Assembly: GCA_004292515.1 (NCBI GenBank)
Contig: RDXB01000034.1
Location: forward strand, 85,834 to 149,833
Direction: 5' to 3'
Origin: Oscillatoriales cyanobacterium
Lineage (GTDB): Bacteria; Cyanobacteriota; Cyanobacteriia; CACIAM-69d
DNA length: 64,000 bases
Made by a program: the position numbers and the translations under genes. Positions within the stretch are counted from its first letter, which is position 1. Each line of letters begins with the position of its first letter. The notes under the pieces were generated by a model. That model was given only the letters and a program-made list of their open reading frames with translations, did no database searches and was not told the DNA's origin. Below, piece by piece: positions 9,272 through 18,186 of this stretch.

Positions 9272-9601
9272 ATGGCAACCTCCAAAGAATTTACCAACTT
9301 TGAAGAGATGCTCCAGCAGGCCGATAAGCCAGTGCTCGTAGACTTTTATGCAACGTGGTGCGGCCCATGCCAAATGCTCGCACCCATTTTGGAAGAGGTG
9401 AATTTGCGACTGCACGATCGCCTGCAAGTGGTGAAAATCGATGCTGATCGCTATCCCGACTTGGCCACCACCTACCACATCTCAGCTCTACCCACCTTAA
9501 TTTTGTTCAAAGCCGGCCAGCCGATCGATCGCATGGAAGGGTTCATGAAAGCCGATCGCCTAATTCCCTACCTAGAGAGCAAACTGGACGCAGCAGCCTA
9601 G
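9272..9601 (+). CDS. thioredoxin, y-type
   Basis: A 109-residue thioredoxin with the canonical active site WCGPC at about residues 29-33 and the cis-proline segment SALPTLILF at about 70. Residues around the active site (VDFYATWCGPCQMLAPILEEV) and the C-terminal DRMEGFMKADRLIPYLE match the plastid/cyanobacterial TrxY group better than TrxM or TrxA. That group reduces antioxidant enzymes such as peroxiredoxins; the substrate here is inferred. The ATG at 9272 follows a purine-rich AGGAAAA stretch. The stop codon TAG (9599-9601) is also the first triplet of a dispersed repeat element. Confidence 0.9.
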   Translation: MATSKEFTNFEEMLQQADKPVLVDFYATWCGPCQMLAPILEEVNLRLHDRLQVVKIDADRYPDLATTYHISALPTLILFKAGQPIDRMEGFMKADRLIPYLESKLDAAA

Positions 9602-9847
9602 GGCCTATCGTCATTTTCTGGACGCAAGCTGCAACGCCTGATTTCTCATCACCCAATCGTGAGGGACAAGGGGCTTAAGCCCCTTGTTATACCAATTTTG
9701 TAAATTGATGCTACTCAAGACTCTTGTCCGACAAGGGTTTCAGCGCAGGATTTGTAGCATGGGTAATCGAAATTGGTATTACGACCATTGAGACATCGAA
9801 AATCGATGATTTCAGACTGATTCTGGGAAATGATGACACTTCCTCAG
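9599..9847 (-). mobile_element. TAGGGG/GTCGTC repeat element (minus), carrying a nested MITE
   Basis: Read on the minus strand, 9847 to 9599 follows the family plan. The left end is CTGAGGAAGTGTCATC (consensus TAGGGGNTGTCGTC). It is followed by ATTTCCCAGAATCAG, then GATTTTCGATG, the 20-bp palindrome CAAGGGGCTTAAGCCCCTTG (9667-9686), CCCTCACGATT, and the right end TGACGATAGGCCCTA. The right end overlaps the TrxY stop codon. Without the 92 bp of the nested element and its target duplication it is about 157 bp, close to the ~148-bp copy at 51375. No transposase is encoded. Confidence 0.75.
9690..9778. mobile_element. 89-bp MITE with TACCAATTT inverted ends and TTA target duplication
   Basis: Starts TACCAATTTTGTAAATTG and ends with the reverse complement AAATTGGTA. 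The outer 9 bp match perfectly, and a further ATGCTAC/GTAGCAT match completes an imperfect 25-bp terminal inverted repeat. It is flanked on both sides by TTA (9687-9689 and 9779-9781). The host sequence without it would read CCTTG-TTA-CGACCATTG, which matches the uninterrupted consensus of the surrounding element (reverse complement of GGTCGTAACAAGG). It is too short to encode a protein. Confidence 0.8.
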
Positions 9848-10629
9848 CCCCTTGTCTCTCCGCGACTATTAGTGCTTGGCCCAGGCAAGAGATACGCTTC
9901 AGACATTCTCTTAAGTCGTAGCCATCAATTTTGAGCAATTTTGGGCAACTTTAAGCAGTACTTTCGATCGCTTGTCAGAACCGACAATCGCGCAAGAAGA
10001 CGGGACACTTGGCACTAATTGCGGCTACTTCCCCAAGGTCATTGGCGAGTCCATGAGTCTAACGGAGATCGACACCTGCGATGGCAATACACAAGCGGCA
10101 ATGCTGTCTAGGTCTACCTGCCCCTTCAGCTTGTCAGAGCAGCCCCATGTGCCTAGATACATCCATACTCAGACCGGCCAATCAGACCGACCAATCAGTC
10201 AGAAAATCAGTTAGGAAAAACCAGGGTAACCGGCGGTCAAGGAATGGTGCTTAGTCAATCCCTTGGCATATTGCCTGACACCCTGACACCCTGACGAATT
10301 GCTCGCTCGTTCAAAAATATTGATGACAAGTACAAGCCTTAAATCGCGATCGGGTGAAATATGGTGCTACCAAGAAGTCAAACGATCACGACACAAGTTG
10401 ATATTAGCTTTGGATAGTTGATCGACTGTAACAACGGTCATTTAAAATACTTGGTGATCGCAAGTGTGATCTCGGCAGCTAGCCAATTGATCCCATCCTA
10501 AATGACGCGCGTCAGTCCCAATTGAGTCGTTTAGTTGCGTGAGAAGGTTTGCTTCGGCTTCGTTAAAGAGACGTTTATTCACCAATCTTCATCATTAATC
10601 CTGGTTTAGATCACATTCCAGGTTGATGA
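9848..10629. other. gene-free spacer
   Basis: About 780 bp with no convincing gene. The first ~100 bp continue with AGCCCCTTG-type fragments related to the dispersed element. The rest is of lower GC content. An 80-codon open frame at 9972-10214 starts with TTG and lacks family features. No tRNA-like or terminator structure stands out. Confidence 0.5.
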
Positions 10630-11013
10630 CTAGTGAATGCGGCGTGCTAGTAGTTGCTCTTCTAGATCAGCAATTCGATTGTAAGCAGCCGTCAGTTGAG
10701 CCATCAGCCGTTGAACTTGGATTTCTGGTGTCAGTTCTTTATCGCCAGCCCGATCGCTAGGCTCACGATAGCTATCATCAATCAGGATGTCTTTGTATTC
10801 TGCATTCAGATCGTTCAGCGTATGTAGTCCATGGTGGGCAGAATCCATAAAGGTGGAGTTTTTCTGAATTGATTTCACGATCGGATCGCTAAATGACAAC
10901 GGTTCGCTAGGAGACATACTGCTGGCCAGTCGCCCTAGCAAGGTTTCGATCGCTTGGTGTAACGCATCAAGCTTGTCGTGAAGCAATGTGACTTGTTCTT
11001 GCAATGGTTCCAT
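10630..11013 (-). CDS. small coiled-coil protein of unknown function
   Basis: A 127-residue protein I do not recognise. Residues 1-30 (MEPLQEQVTLLHDKLDALHQ) and 95-122 (QRLMAQLTAAYNRIADLEEQL) have heptad-like spacing of Leu/Ile and should form coiled coils. The middle is polar with HHGLHTLNDL. There is no signal peptide or membrane segment. Composition is that of a genuine soluble protein and the codon use resembles the neighbours, which is the main reason for calling it. It stands alone between two long spacers, with an ATG start at 11013. A role as a scaffold or regulator is only a guess. Confidence 0.65.
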   Translation of the reverse strand: MEPLQEQVTLLHDKLDALHQAIETLLGRLASSMSPSEPLSFSDPIVKSIQKNSTFMDSAHHGLHTLNDLNAEYKDILIDDSYREPSDRAGDKELTPEIQVQRLMAQLTAAYNRIADLEEQLLARRIH

Positions 11014-11463
11014 AGGTGTCGAGGGCGATCGCTGATAGTGAGGGAGGCAATTTACGGCTCTGCATTTTCATCCTAGATAGTCGATCCCAAAAACCAAAGT
11101 AATCGCTGAATCATTTAACGATTATCGGGATGTGGAGCCTTGCAGCTTGAGATATTGAATACGGATTGATGCGGAATTGAGCCGCTGTATTTGACTTTGG
11201 ACTCAATTTGCAAATCTAAAATTTTGTTTACAAGCCTAAAGAAAAGTTGAATATTAAAAATCAGTTATTACTAATCCAATCACCCTGGACAGTGGCTAAT
11301 TGCCTCGTGATCACGCAATGTGTAGCTTTTGTCGCGTTTGGGCCTAGGGTCGCTCGTTGGCTACCCGGTTGTTGGCATGGGCCAGGGAGACGGCGGCTGA
11401 CGGGGAGGCGGGTGGCTGTTCTCCGGCGATCGCGATCGTCAGTAACATTCACCCGGCGAGGAC
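11014..11463. other. spacer, no gene seen
   Basis: Upstream region of the coiled-coil gene. The first 230 bp are relatively AT-rich and may hold its promoter. From about 11330 the sequence becomes GC-rich. The frames open here overlap the repeat block and the solute-binding-protein gene out of phase, and do not look coding. Confidence 0.4.
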
Positions 11464-11668
11464 TAGGGGCTGTTCCCGGCTTGGGAAAGGGGCTAATCTG
11501 GCTCCCCTTCGTCTTTTTTGGAAGGAGGGGCTGGGGGATGAGGGCAACCCGAATCGAACTGCAATCCGAGGGTTTTAGGGATTTGATAACAGCCCCTACG
11601 CCCCTTGTTGCCCAACGATTTACCAACGGCGGAATCAGGGGTTTGGGCGAAACGACGACACCTTCTAG
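11464..11668. repeat. composite block: family-2 hairpin repeat plus two right halves of the TAGGGG/GTCGTC element
   Basis: On the minus strand 11549-11464 reads GCCCTCATCCCCCAGCCCC... then GAAGGGGAGCCAG. This matches the copy at 36117-36243 (family 2, a self-complementary repeat). From about 11540 to 11598 and again from 11590 to 11668 follow two right halves of the GTCGTC element. The second has CCCCTTGTTGCCCAACGATT, CGGAATCAGGGG and the intact right end GACGACACCTTCTAG. The long open frame on the minus strand here (11261-11776) is a by-product of the repeats. Confidence 0.65.
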
Positions 11669-11832
11669 CCCCCTTTCAGGATCTCCGGGGAACTTTAGAA
11701 TCTTGTGGAGGGAGTCGCTGGGTGCTCTGTGTTTCCACGGCCAGCCATCACGCCCGGCCATCACGCCCGTCATCAATGACTTTGAACGACTGGGAATGAC
11801 TTTAAACGAATTCTTTGAGCGAATTTGCGATT

Positions 11833-13092
11833 ATGACTGCTTGCTCTTCCTCCGCTACCGATCGCCCCACTCCGCCGATGGATGCAGACACCACGGGTTC
11901 GCCCCATGGGCTGTCTTCGCACTGGGGGCGGCGGGATTGGCTAGTGGGGGCGGGGGCTTTGGCGGCTGGCACGTTGCTGGCGGGTTGCGGGCGGGGAGTC
12001 CGGGAGGGGCTGGGGGTGGTGGCGATCGAAGATACGATTCCGTCCCAGTTGTTGCGGGCCTTTGAGCAGGCGGCCGTTGCCCAAGGTGCGGCAGGAGTCC
12101 AGTTACGGCTGCTGGGGGGCATGGAGCCGCTTCTAGATCATTTGCAAGATTGGCAATCGGGGCGATCGCAGCCGCCGGATTGGCGCGCTTGGATTCCGTT
12201 TTTGCGGCCGAAGCAAACGGGGCCCGTGGGTTCGGTGACCCTGTTGAGCCATGCTTGGTTGTCCCCAGCGGTGCGATCGGGCTGGTTGCAACCCTGGCCC
12301 GCTTGGCCCAAAGCGATCGCCCCGACTGCCCAGGCCCGCTGGCAACCGGTGGCCCAGGCCAATGCCCAAGGCCAGCCCGATCGCGCCGGTCAGTTGTGGG
12401 GCATTCCCTACCGGTGGGGCACAACGGCCCTAGTCTACCGGCCCGACAAGTTTGCAGCGTTGGGTTGGGAACCGCGCGACTGGTCAGATTTGTGGCGGCC
12501 GGAGCTGCGGGGCAAGGTAGTGCTGCTCGATCGAATGCGGGAAACGATCGGCCTGGCCCTGAAACGGTTGGGTCACTCCTACAACGAACTCCAACCCCAG
12601 GCGATCGCCGAACTGCCCCAGACCCTGGCAGCATTGCATCGTCAAGCCTTGGTCTATGCCGACCGCGACTACATCCAGCCGGTGTTGATGGGTGATGCCT
12701 GGGTGGCCGTGGGTTGGTCGAATGATTTGGTGGCCGCCCTCAGTCGCCAAAAGACCCTCAGGGCGATCGTCCCCCAATCGGGGACGGCCCTGTGGGCGGA
12801 TCTGTGGGTGCGGCCATCCCGCGCGCCGGAATCAGTCGAGCTGGCGACCCTGTGGGCTGGGCTGCCTTGGCAACCCAATCTAGTCCAGGACTTGGCCGGT
12901 TGGTTTGATGCAGCTCCGGCGGCCTGGCTGGCGGGCGATCGCACCTGGACTAGCCAGCCGATTCGCCAGACGGTGTTGCTGCCCGATGGGGCCAGCCTCG
13001 ATCGCAGTGACTTTATCCAGCCGCTGCCACCGGGGTCGATCGCCCAATACCAACAGCTTTGGCAAACCATGCGCCAAGCCACTACCACCTGA
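11833..13092 (+). CDS. extracellular solute-binding lipoprotein (PotD-like), Tat-type signal
   Basis: A 419-residue periplasmic binding protein. The N-terminus has a twin-arginine-like motif GRRDWLVGAGALAAG followed by the lipobox LLAGC at about residues 40-48, so it is probably exported by Tat and lipid-anchored. The body resembles the iron/polyamine-type ABC binding fold, with WGIPYRWGTTALVYRPDKF at about 195 and the interdomain segment WSDLWRPELRGKVVLLD. The ligand is unknown. No permease or ATPase gene is next to it. I prefer the ATG at 11833 (MTACSSSATDR); a TTG six codons upstream is also open. Annotations of relatives often read spermidine/putrescine-binding, which is inference. Confidence 0.8.
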   Translation: MTACSSSATDRPTPPMDADTTGSPHGLSSHWGRRDWLVGAGALAAGTLLAGCGRGVREGLGVVAIEDTIPSQLLRAFEQAAVAQGAAGVQLRLLGGMEPLLDHLQDWQSGRSQPPDWRAWIPFLRPKQTGPVGSVTLLSHAWLSPAVRSGWLQPWPAWPKAIAPTAQARWQPVAQANAQGQPDRAGQLWGIPYRWGTTALVYRPDKFAALGWEPRDWSDLWRPELRGKVVLLDRMRETIGLALKRLGHSYNELQPQAIAELPQTLAALHRQALVYADRDYIQPVLMGDAWVAVGWSNDLVAALSRQKTLRAIVPQSGTALWADLWVRPSRAPESVELATLWAGLPWQPNLVQDLAGWFDAAPAAWLAGDRTWTSQPIRQTVLLPDGASLDRSDFIQPLPPGSIAQYQQLWQTMRQATTT

Positions 13093-13211
13093 CCCGTTGA
13101 TTAACCTCCACGATCGCCCCGGCCGGAAATCCCACCCCTGCGGCTCCGGGTTGATCGCCATGGCCGTTCCTATACTGGAAGTTGCCAGACTGCTATTTGC
13201 GATCTCTTCCT

Positions 13212-14561
13212 ATGGCTGTTGCACCCGCGATCGAACCCGGCTTGATGGAAGCCGTTGAGCAACTTGACTACCGCGTCACCGTTGCTGATGTTGCCGCCCA
13301 ATCTGGTCTGAAGCTTGACCTGGCCGAACGGGGCTTAATGACCCTGGCGGCAGCGGCGGGCGGTAACTTACAAGTGGCAGAATCCGGCGATATTGTCTAT
13401 GTTTTTGGACAAAATTTTCGAGATACTCTCCGCGATAAATATTGGCAACTCCAAGCCAAGGAAAATTGGGAAAAAATTTGGCGAATCCTGTTTTATTTAA
13501 TTCGTCTGTCCTTTGGGATTGTGTTGATTTTGTTGATTGTGGCGGTGATTGTAGCAATCACCGTTGCTGTTTTGGCCCTCAACAGTTCTCGGGATGACGA
13601 CAACAACAGCTCCGATCGCGGATCGTCGAGCGGTTCTGGGGGTGGTGGTTTTGGCTACATCCCGATCGGCGGCTACTACGGCTGGGATTGGACTTGGATC
13701 TTTTTGCCGGACTATAGCGATCGCGCCTACCAACGCCAGCGCGAAAAACCAGAACTGAATTTCCTTGAAGCGATTTATTCATTCCTATTTGGAGACGGCA
13801 ATCCTAACCAAAACCTCGAAAAAGAACGCTGGCAACTAATCGCCCAAGCGATTCGCCAAAACGGGGGTTCGGTTGTGGTTGAGCAAATCGCACCCTATTT
13901 GGAACTGTCGCCCACCAGCGCCAAAACCGCCGAACCGGATGAGGACTTAATGTTGCCGTTGTTGGTGCGGTTTAACGGCCAACCAGAGGTGACCGATCGC
14001 GGTGAAATTGTCTATCGCTTCCCCGAGCTGCAAACCACCGTTGCAGATGGACGACTGGGCGATCGGCTGCCCAAGTTCCAAGCCGAGCGCCGCTATCGGT
14101 TCAGTGCCGCCACGGGTGGCCAGCGGGGTTGGGCGATCGCCTTGGGTGTCGCGTTGTTTGTGCTGTCCTTGGTGCTGGGTGGCCTAATTGCGTCTGGTTC
14201 AGCAGCCACCTTTGGGGCAGCGCTGCCCTTCTTGAAACTGACCTTCACCCTGGGCCTGGGTTACAGCGTGGCATTTTTGAGCGTGCCGGCTGTTCGCTGG
14301 TGGGTGATCTCACGCCGAAATGAGGCGATCGAGGCCCGCAACCAACTGCGCCAACGCCGGGCCGAGCTGCTGGCCAACCCCACCCCGGAACTGGCCCCCA
14401 AACTGCAAGCGGCCCGCCGCCTGCAACAGGAAATGACCACGATTCGCGATCGCGACTTGACCTACACCACCGAAATGGACGTGACCGAACAGGAATCGCT
14501 CAACTCCGATGCGGTCGATCGCGCTTGGCAACAGCGCCTGAATGCGTCCAATCCCGACTAA
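13212..14561 (+). CDS. conserved cyanobacterial/plastid membrane protein of unknown function
   Basis: A 449-residue protein resembling a family conserved in cyanobacteria and chloroplasts (plant relatives are loosely annotated as iron-sulfur biosynthesis-like; evidence is weak). The N-terminal ~75 residues look like a winged-helix-type domain (VTVADVAAQSGLKLDLAERGLMTLAAAAGGNLQV... VYVFGQNF), and a similar motif recurs at about 210-280 (NGGSVVVEQIAPYLEL... IVYRFPEL). One strong membrane segment lies at about 103-128. A glycine/serine-rich linker (SSSGSGGGGFGY) and a second hydrophobic pair near 305-365 follow. The C-terminus is charged and helical. The ATG at 13212 gives MAVAPAIEPGLMEAVEQLDY, the conserved start. 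Isolated from neighbours. Confidence 0.8.
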   Translation: MAVAPAIEPGLMEAVEQLDYRVTVADVAAQSGLKLDLAERGLMTLAAAAGGNLQVAESGDIVYVFGQNFRDTLRDKYWQLQAKENWEKIWRILFYLIRLSFGIVLILLIVAVIVAITVAVLALNSSRDDDNNSSDRGSSSGSGGGGFGYIPIGGYYGWDWTWIFLPDYSDRAYQRQREKPELNFLEAIYSFLFGDGNPNQNLEKERWQLIAQAIRQNGGSVVVEQIAPYLELSPTSAKTAEPDEDLMLPLLVRFNGQPEVTDRGEIVYRFPELQTTVADGRLGDRLPKFQAERRYRFSAATGGQRGWAIALGVALFVLSLVLGGLIASGSAATFGAALPFLKLTFTLGLGYSVAFLSVPAVRWWVISRRNEAIEARNQLRQRRAELLANPTPELAPKLQAARRLQQEMTTIRDRDLTYTTEMDVTEQESLNSDAVDRAWQQRLNASNPD

Positions 14562-14603
14562 GCCCGATGCATCTCGACTTGTCTGGAGGCTCGCCGATCG
14601 GGC

Positions 14604-15581
14604 CTAGCCCAGCCGAATCGTTAGGCGCAAATAAACCGAAATCGCTTGGCCCGCCGTGGTCACGGCCGGGCTAAAGCGCAACTGAGCGATCTGGGATTGC
14701 AACCCCTGCTCGGCGGCCGCACTCAGCCCCGGCGTAAGGATGCCCGCAAAACCCACCGAACCATCGGCCATCACCGCCAGCTTCAGATCCACCGTGCGCC
14801 CAGCCCAGGATGCCAGCTCGGGGTAGCGATCGAGGTTCAAGCTCGGTGGAGCCGATTGCAATTCGGGCGATCGGCTCAAATCTCCCCCTTGGATCGCGTC
14901 CCCCCCATCCCCCGGCGGAATCAGCACCAACCCCACCACCGCAACCGCCAGCCCGCCACCACCAGGTCGTTGAGTCGAATTGCCGGAGCCAGAGCTAGGA
15001 TCATTGGCAGGTGGCCGCCCCCCCGAATCGGGCCCCGGCCCACCGAGTGGTGGTGGCGGCGCAGTCAACCCCGGCGTGCCGTAGTCGGGCGGCATATTCG
15101 GATCGATCGGGTCGGGATTGATAGGCTGATCCGGAAACGGGGCTGCATCGGTGGCTCCCCCGTCGAAGGGAACCGCCGGAGCCGGCCCACCGCCGGCCAA
15201 TTGGCTCGGATCAAGTTGTCGAAGCTGCGGCAAGGGGCGCAAGGGCCCTTGCGGAACAGCAGCAGGGGGAGTCGGGGGAGTTGGGGGAGTCGGTGGGCGA
15301 TCGGGCAAGATCCCGGTCGGTTGTCCCACAGGCTGCCCCGTCTGGCCCGTCTCTGCGGGCAACACCACCCGCGTGATCGGCACGGGCACAGTCGCCCCGC
15401 CACTGCTGGCCCCAGCACCACCCAAGCCCACCAAAGCCACCACATGCAGCCCCAGCGCCGCCAACCCGCAAGACCACCAAAACCGCCGTGATCGCCCGGC
15501 CGCTTGGTAGTGCAAGGGCAAGCCCGCCGGGTAGGGCCGATGGACGGATGAACTGGGCAACATTGGCAAACGATCGGTCAT
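14604..15581 (-). CDS. TonB-like energy-transduction family protein
   Basis: A 325-residue protein with TonB-type layout. There is one membrane anchor at about residues 34-52 (FWWSCGLAALGLHVVALVGLGG), then a long Pro/Gly-rich linker (PPTPPTPPTPPAAVP, GGPGPDSGGRPP) spanning about 80-245. The C-terminal ~80 residues (YPELASWAGRTVDLKLAVMADGSV... LRLTIRLG) resemble the TonB C-terminal fold. It would link inner-membrane energy to outer-membrane receptors. No exbB, exbD or receptor gene is in the window, so its partners are unknown. The linker is unusually long and low in complexity. ATG start at 15581. Confidence 0.75.
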   Translation of the reverse strand: MTDRLPMLPSSSVHRPYPAGLPLHYQAAGRSRRFWWSCGLAALGLHVVALVGLGGAGASSGGATVPVPITRVVLPAETGQTGQPVGQPTGILPDRPPTPPTPPTPPAAVPQGPLRPLPQLRQLDPSQLAGGGPAPAVPFDGGATDAAPFPDQPINPDPIDPNMPPDYGTPGLTAPPPPLGGPGPDSGGRPPANDPSSGSGNSTQRPGGGGLAVAVVGLVLIPPGDGGDAIQGGDLSRSPELQSAPPSLNLDRYPELASWAGRTVDLKLAVMADGSVGFAGILTPGLSAAAEQGLQSQIAQLRFSPAVTTAGQAISVYLRLTIRLG

Positions 15582-15800
15582 GGCTAGGGCCCCACTTTCC
15601 CAAAGGCGATCGAGGAGTCTTATGATCCAAGCTATCTCGATCCAAGCTATCTAAAAATCCAGTCAGGCGATCGCGATCTGGTTAGACCGAGATAGAACGG
15701 TTCGCCGTTACCCAAAGTGATCGCCCACCATTTAACCGGCCAGAGACCCGTCATTACAAACTGATTCACCCAACTGCCATTACAACAGCCCCATTCCCCT

Positions 15801-16418
15801 ATGAGCGCCACCAGCACCGCCCCCCAACTGCAAACCGCCCTCGACTACTTCAAACAAAGCGCCGGCCAGTGGCAATCCCAGCGCGTCACCCATCACCTGG
15901 CCTTTCGACGGGCCGAAATTGGTGAATCGGCAATTCAAGTGGAAATGCTGGACGTGAGCGATCCGCGCGTGGCCGAAATTTGCCAGATGTATGACATCGA
16001 CCCCGCGACGGCCGCTGGCGGGGCTTTGGTGACCTGGAAGAGCTTGATGGCCTGGGATGCTTCAGAAGAAGAGAACCACGAAGGCAAAACCGTGATGGTG
16101 ATTGTGCCCGATGGCGATGACGATCGCCGGGGTAAGCTGCTACGCGAACGGGGCTATGCAGAAACGGCTCCCGTGGCGGGCGAGTATCACCTCGATGACG
16201 AAGGCGGCATGGTGCTGACCACCGAATACGAAACCATGAGTTCCGTGGAGCGGTTTTGGTTCCCCAATCCCCATTTGCGGATGCGAACCAGCGTGCTGAA
16301 GCGGTTTGGCGGCTTCAACACGGCCACCTTCTGCACGGAAGTGCGCGCTGGCCACGACCAGGAAGCCGTGGCCACCACCGGGGCGATCGAACCGGTGATG
16401 TCCGTTCTGGGCTGGTAG
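15801..16418 (+). CDS. cpcS: phycobiliprotein chromophore lyase, CpcS type
   Basis: A 205-residue member of the CpcS/CpeS lyase family, which attaches phycocyanobilin to the Cys-84-type site of phycobiliproteins. Family landmarks are SQRVTHHLAFRRAEIG near residue 30, WKSLMAWD at about 75, GYAETAPVAGEYHLDDEGGMVLTTEYETMSS and the C-terminal FGGFNTATFCTEVR. The second subunit type (CpcU) is encoded at 29559. In several cyanobacteria the two act as a heterodimer, which I infer here. ATG at 15801. The last codons (GTT CTG GGC TGG TAG) form the first unit of a 16-bp tandem array. Confidence 0.92.
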   Translation: MSATSTAPQLQTALDYFKQSAGQWQSQRVTHHLAFRRAEIGESAIQVEMLDVSDPRVAEICQMYDIDPATAAGGALVTWKSLMAWDASEEENHEGKTVMVIVPDGDDDRRGKLLRERGYAETAPVAGEYHLDDEGGMVLTTEYETMSSVERFWFPNPHLRMRTSVLKRFGGFNTATFCTEVRAGHDQEAVATTGAIEPVMSVLGW

Positions 16419-16516
16419 GTTTCTGGGCTAGTAGGCTTCTGGGCTAGTAGGTTTCTGGGCTGGCAGGTTTCTGGGCTAGTAGGTTTCTGGGCTGGCAGGT
16501 TTCTGGGCTGGTAGGT
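16405..16516 (+). repeat. 16-bp tandem array, seven units, overlapping the cpcS stop codon
   Basis: Exactly seven 16-bp units (TTCTGGGCTGGTAGGT with A/G and T/C variants) run from 16405 to 16516. Unit 1 contains the final codons and stop of cpcS; units 2-7 are 3' untranslated. Partial GTAGGTTGGCT remnants continue to about 16555. The pattern suggests local duplication seeded from the gene end. Confidence 0.9.
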
Positions 16517-17002
16517 TGGCTGAAATGTAGGTTGGCTAAAAGTATTGGTTGGCTGGCGATCGACAATCTTGACCATGCAACTTTGACAACCTTCGCAATA
16601 TCGGCTAGTTGCCCGCCGATCGCCCCGTCATCCTGACCGCAATTAGAGTCGGTTCGTGAAGATGCACCAGCGACGTGAAACGCTTTGGTACAATTTGCGA
16701 TAGCTCGCAATGCTTTGAGACAGTGGAGTACCCTGTTGCTTCCACTGGACTGGCGATCGCCGCCCATGGCGTGCAGCGCCGACCAACCAGAGCCGAAACG
16801 TGCATTCTGAAGGATGCATGTCAAGCTTTATTAAGCGCCTTTCAGGAAACGCGATCGCCCTCGCACCAATCTCGTAACCTGAAAAATGGCAAATTCGGCA
16901 ACGTGGGTTCTCCAACCCACCGCCACCCAATGTGCCTTTAACAAGCGCACGTTAACAAAGCCCGTGACTTTTTGAGACTACCGAGACTACGGAGATTCTG
17001 AC
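16517..17002 (+). promoter_or_regulatory. cpcG upstream region with hairpin
   Basis: A 486-bp gene-free region before cpcG. A perfect 7-bp hairpin GTGGGTT-CTCC-AACCCAC lies at 16903-16920, about 83 bp before the ATG. A possible -10 (TACAAT) is at about 16688. Whether the hairpin belongs to the cpcG leader depends on the transcription start, which I cannot place. Confidence 0.4.
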
Positions 17003-17764
17003 GTGGCTATTCCTGTATTGAACTTTGCCCCTTCTTCGCAAAACCAACGTGTGGCTGGTTACGAAGTGGGCAGCGAAGAGCAACCGAAAATTTACGCAAT
17101 CGAAAACGTCTTCTCTGGCGGTGATATTGACGAGCTGATCTGGGCGGCTTACCGTCAGGTCTTCAGCGAGCACCAAAACATCGCCAACAATCGCCAAACC
17201 TTCCTGGAATCGCAACTGCGCTACGGCCAAATCACCGTCAAGGATTTCATCCGAGGCTTGGCTACGTCCGATAGCTTCCGTCGCTTGAACCTGGAAACCA
17301 ACAGCAACTATCGCTTCGTGGAAATCTGCGTGCAGCGGATTTTGGGTCGCGACGTGTACAGCGATCGCGAAAAGATTGCTTGGTCGATTCTGCTGCCCAC
17401 CAAGGGTCTGCAAGGCTTCATCGACGCACTGGTGGACAGCGATGAGTATGCCAACAGCTTTGGTGACAACACGGTTCCCTACCAAAAGCGCCGGATCCTG
17501 CCCCAGCGCACCCAAGGTGAGACTCCTTTCAACCTGAAGACTCCTCGCTACGAGTCCTACCACCGCAGCCAACTGGGCTTCCCCCAAACCATTTGGCAGA
17601 ACTCCGTGCGCCGCTTTACCCCTCAAGAGCAAAAAGCTGGTGCTGGCAACCCCGCTGGTTTCCTGGGCATGGCGCGCTCGGTCACGCCTTCGTTGCCCGT
17701 TACGCCTCGCACGCCGCTGGCCAACATCAACATCGCGACCGCTGTGCCTTACCGCAAGCGCTAA
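17003..17764 (+). CDS. cpcG: phycobilisome rod-core linker polypeptide CpcG
   Basis: A 253-residue rod-core linker that attaches phycocyanin rods to the allophycocyanin core. Residues about 20-160 form the Pfam00427 linker domain, with [51 protein letters not shown] and [15 protein letters not shown]. The C-terminal ~80 residues (basic, with [19 protein letters not shown]) are the core-binding type seen in CpcG1. There is no C-terminal membrane helix, so it is not the CpcL type. Codon use is strongly biased, as expected for a highly expressed gene. It stands as a single gene and ends at a clear terminator. Confidence 0.95.
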   Translation: MAIPVLNFAPSSQNQRVAGYEVGSEEQPKIYAIENVFSGGDIDELIWAAYRQVFSEHQNIANNRQTFLESQLRYGQITVKDFIRGLATSDSFRRLNLETNSNYRFVEICVQRILGRDVYSDREKIAWSILLPTKGLQGFIDALVDSDEYANSFGDNTVPYQKRRILPQRTQGETPFNLKTPRYESYHRSQLGFPQTIWQNSVRRFTPQEQKAGAGNPAGFLGMARSVTPSLPVTPRTPLANINIATAVPYRKR

Positions 17765-17840
17765 ATCGGTTGTTGATCGGGGCGACCGCCGCCTGAATGT
17801 CCTGAATGGTCACTCGGTTGCGATCCATCATCAATAAATG

Positions 17841-17877
17841 AATGGAGGACTGGAATTATTTCCAATCCTCCATTTTT
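17841..17877 (+). terminator. intrinsic terminator of cpcG
   Basis: A stem of about 15 bp with one mismatch (AATGGAGGACTGGAA / TTCCAATCCTCCATT), a short loop, and TTTTTG after it. It lies 76 bp downstream of the cpcG stop. Confidence 0.85.
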
Positions 17878-17939
17878 GTTTGGTTTGAGCTGACCTGGGT
17901 TTCAGGTCATTGGTCATTGTGGGGGCAGTTTGCCCATCC

Positions 17940-18052
17940 GTAGTAGCACGGCTGCCTTAATTCATTGGGTCAAAGCTACGAAGCCAGTCGCCGTAACAAG
18001 GGGCTTAAGCCCCTTGCTGCCTGACGATCAGGTAACGGCAACAGTCATTTGA
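17940..18052 (+). repeat. degenerate copy of the TAGGGG/GTCGTC element
   Basis: Contains the perfect palindrome CAAGGGGCTTAAGCCCCTTG (17997-18016) preceded by GTCGCCGTAA and followed by CTGCCTGACGATC and GGTAACGGCAACAGTC. Both ends have decayed, so limits are approximate. The remainder of the spacer to groEL (18053-18186) shows no gene. Confidence 0.65.
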
Positions 18053-18186
18053 ATTGACCTGGCAAAATAAGCTCGCCGCACTAGTAGGGCGGTGATCGCG
18101 ACCGATCGGACTCGTTGGGTTCCCGGCCGGTCAGATGCTTGCGCTATGGATGTGATGAGCGATCGCTCCGGCAACTAGGCGACGGG

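Noticed and set aside
9972..10214. 80-codon open frame in the spacer after the thioredoxin gene
   Set aside because: TTG start, no ribosome site, no recognisable motif. It may be a remnant but cannot be supported.
11261..11776. 171-codon open frame on the minus strand
   Set aside because: Coincides with the family-2 and GTCGTC-element copies at 11464-11668, and similar frames do not persist in the other copies.
11247..12065. 272-codon open frame on the plus strand
   Set aside because: It overlaps the solute-binding-protein gene in another frame and runs through the composite repeat block. Its composition (Gly/Arg/Ala-rich) is that of an out-of-frame GC-rich translation, and no family features appear.
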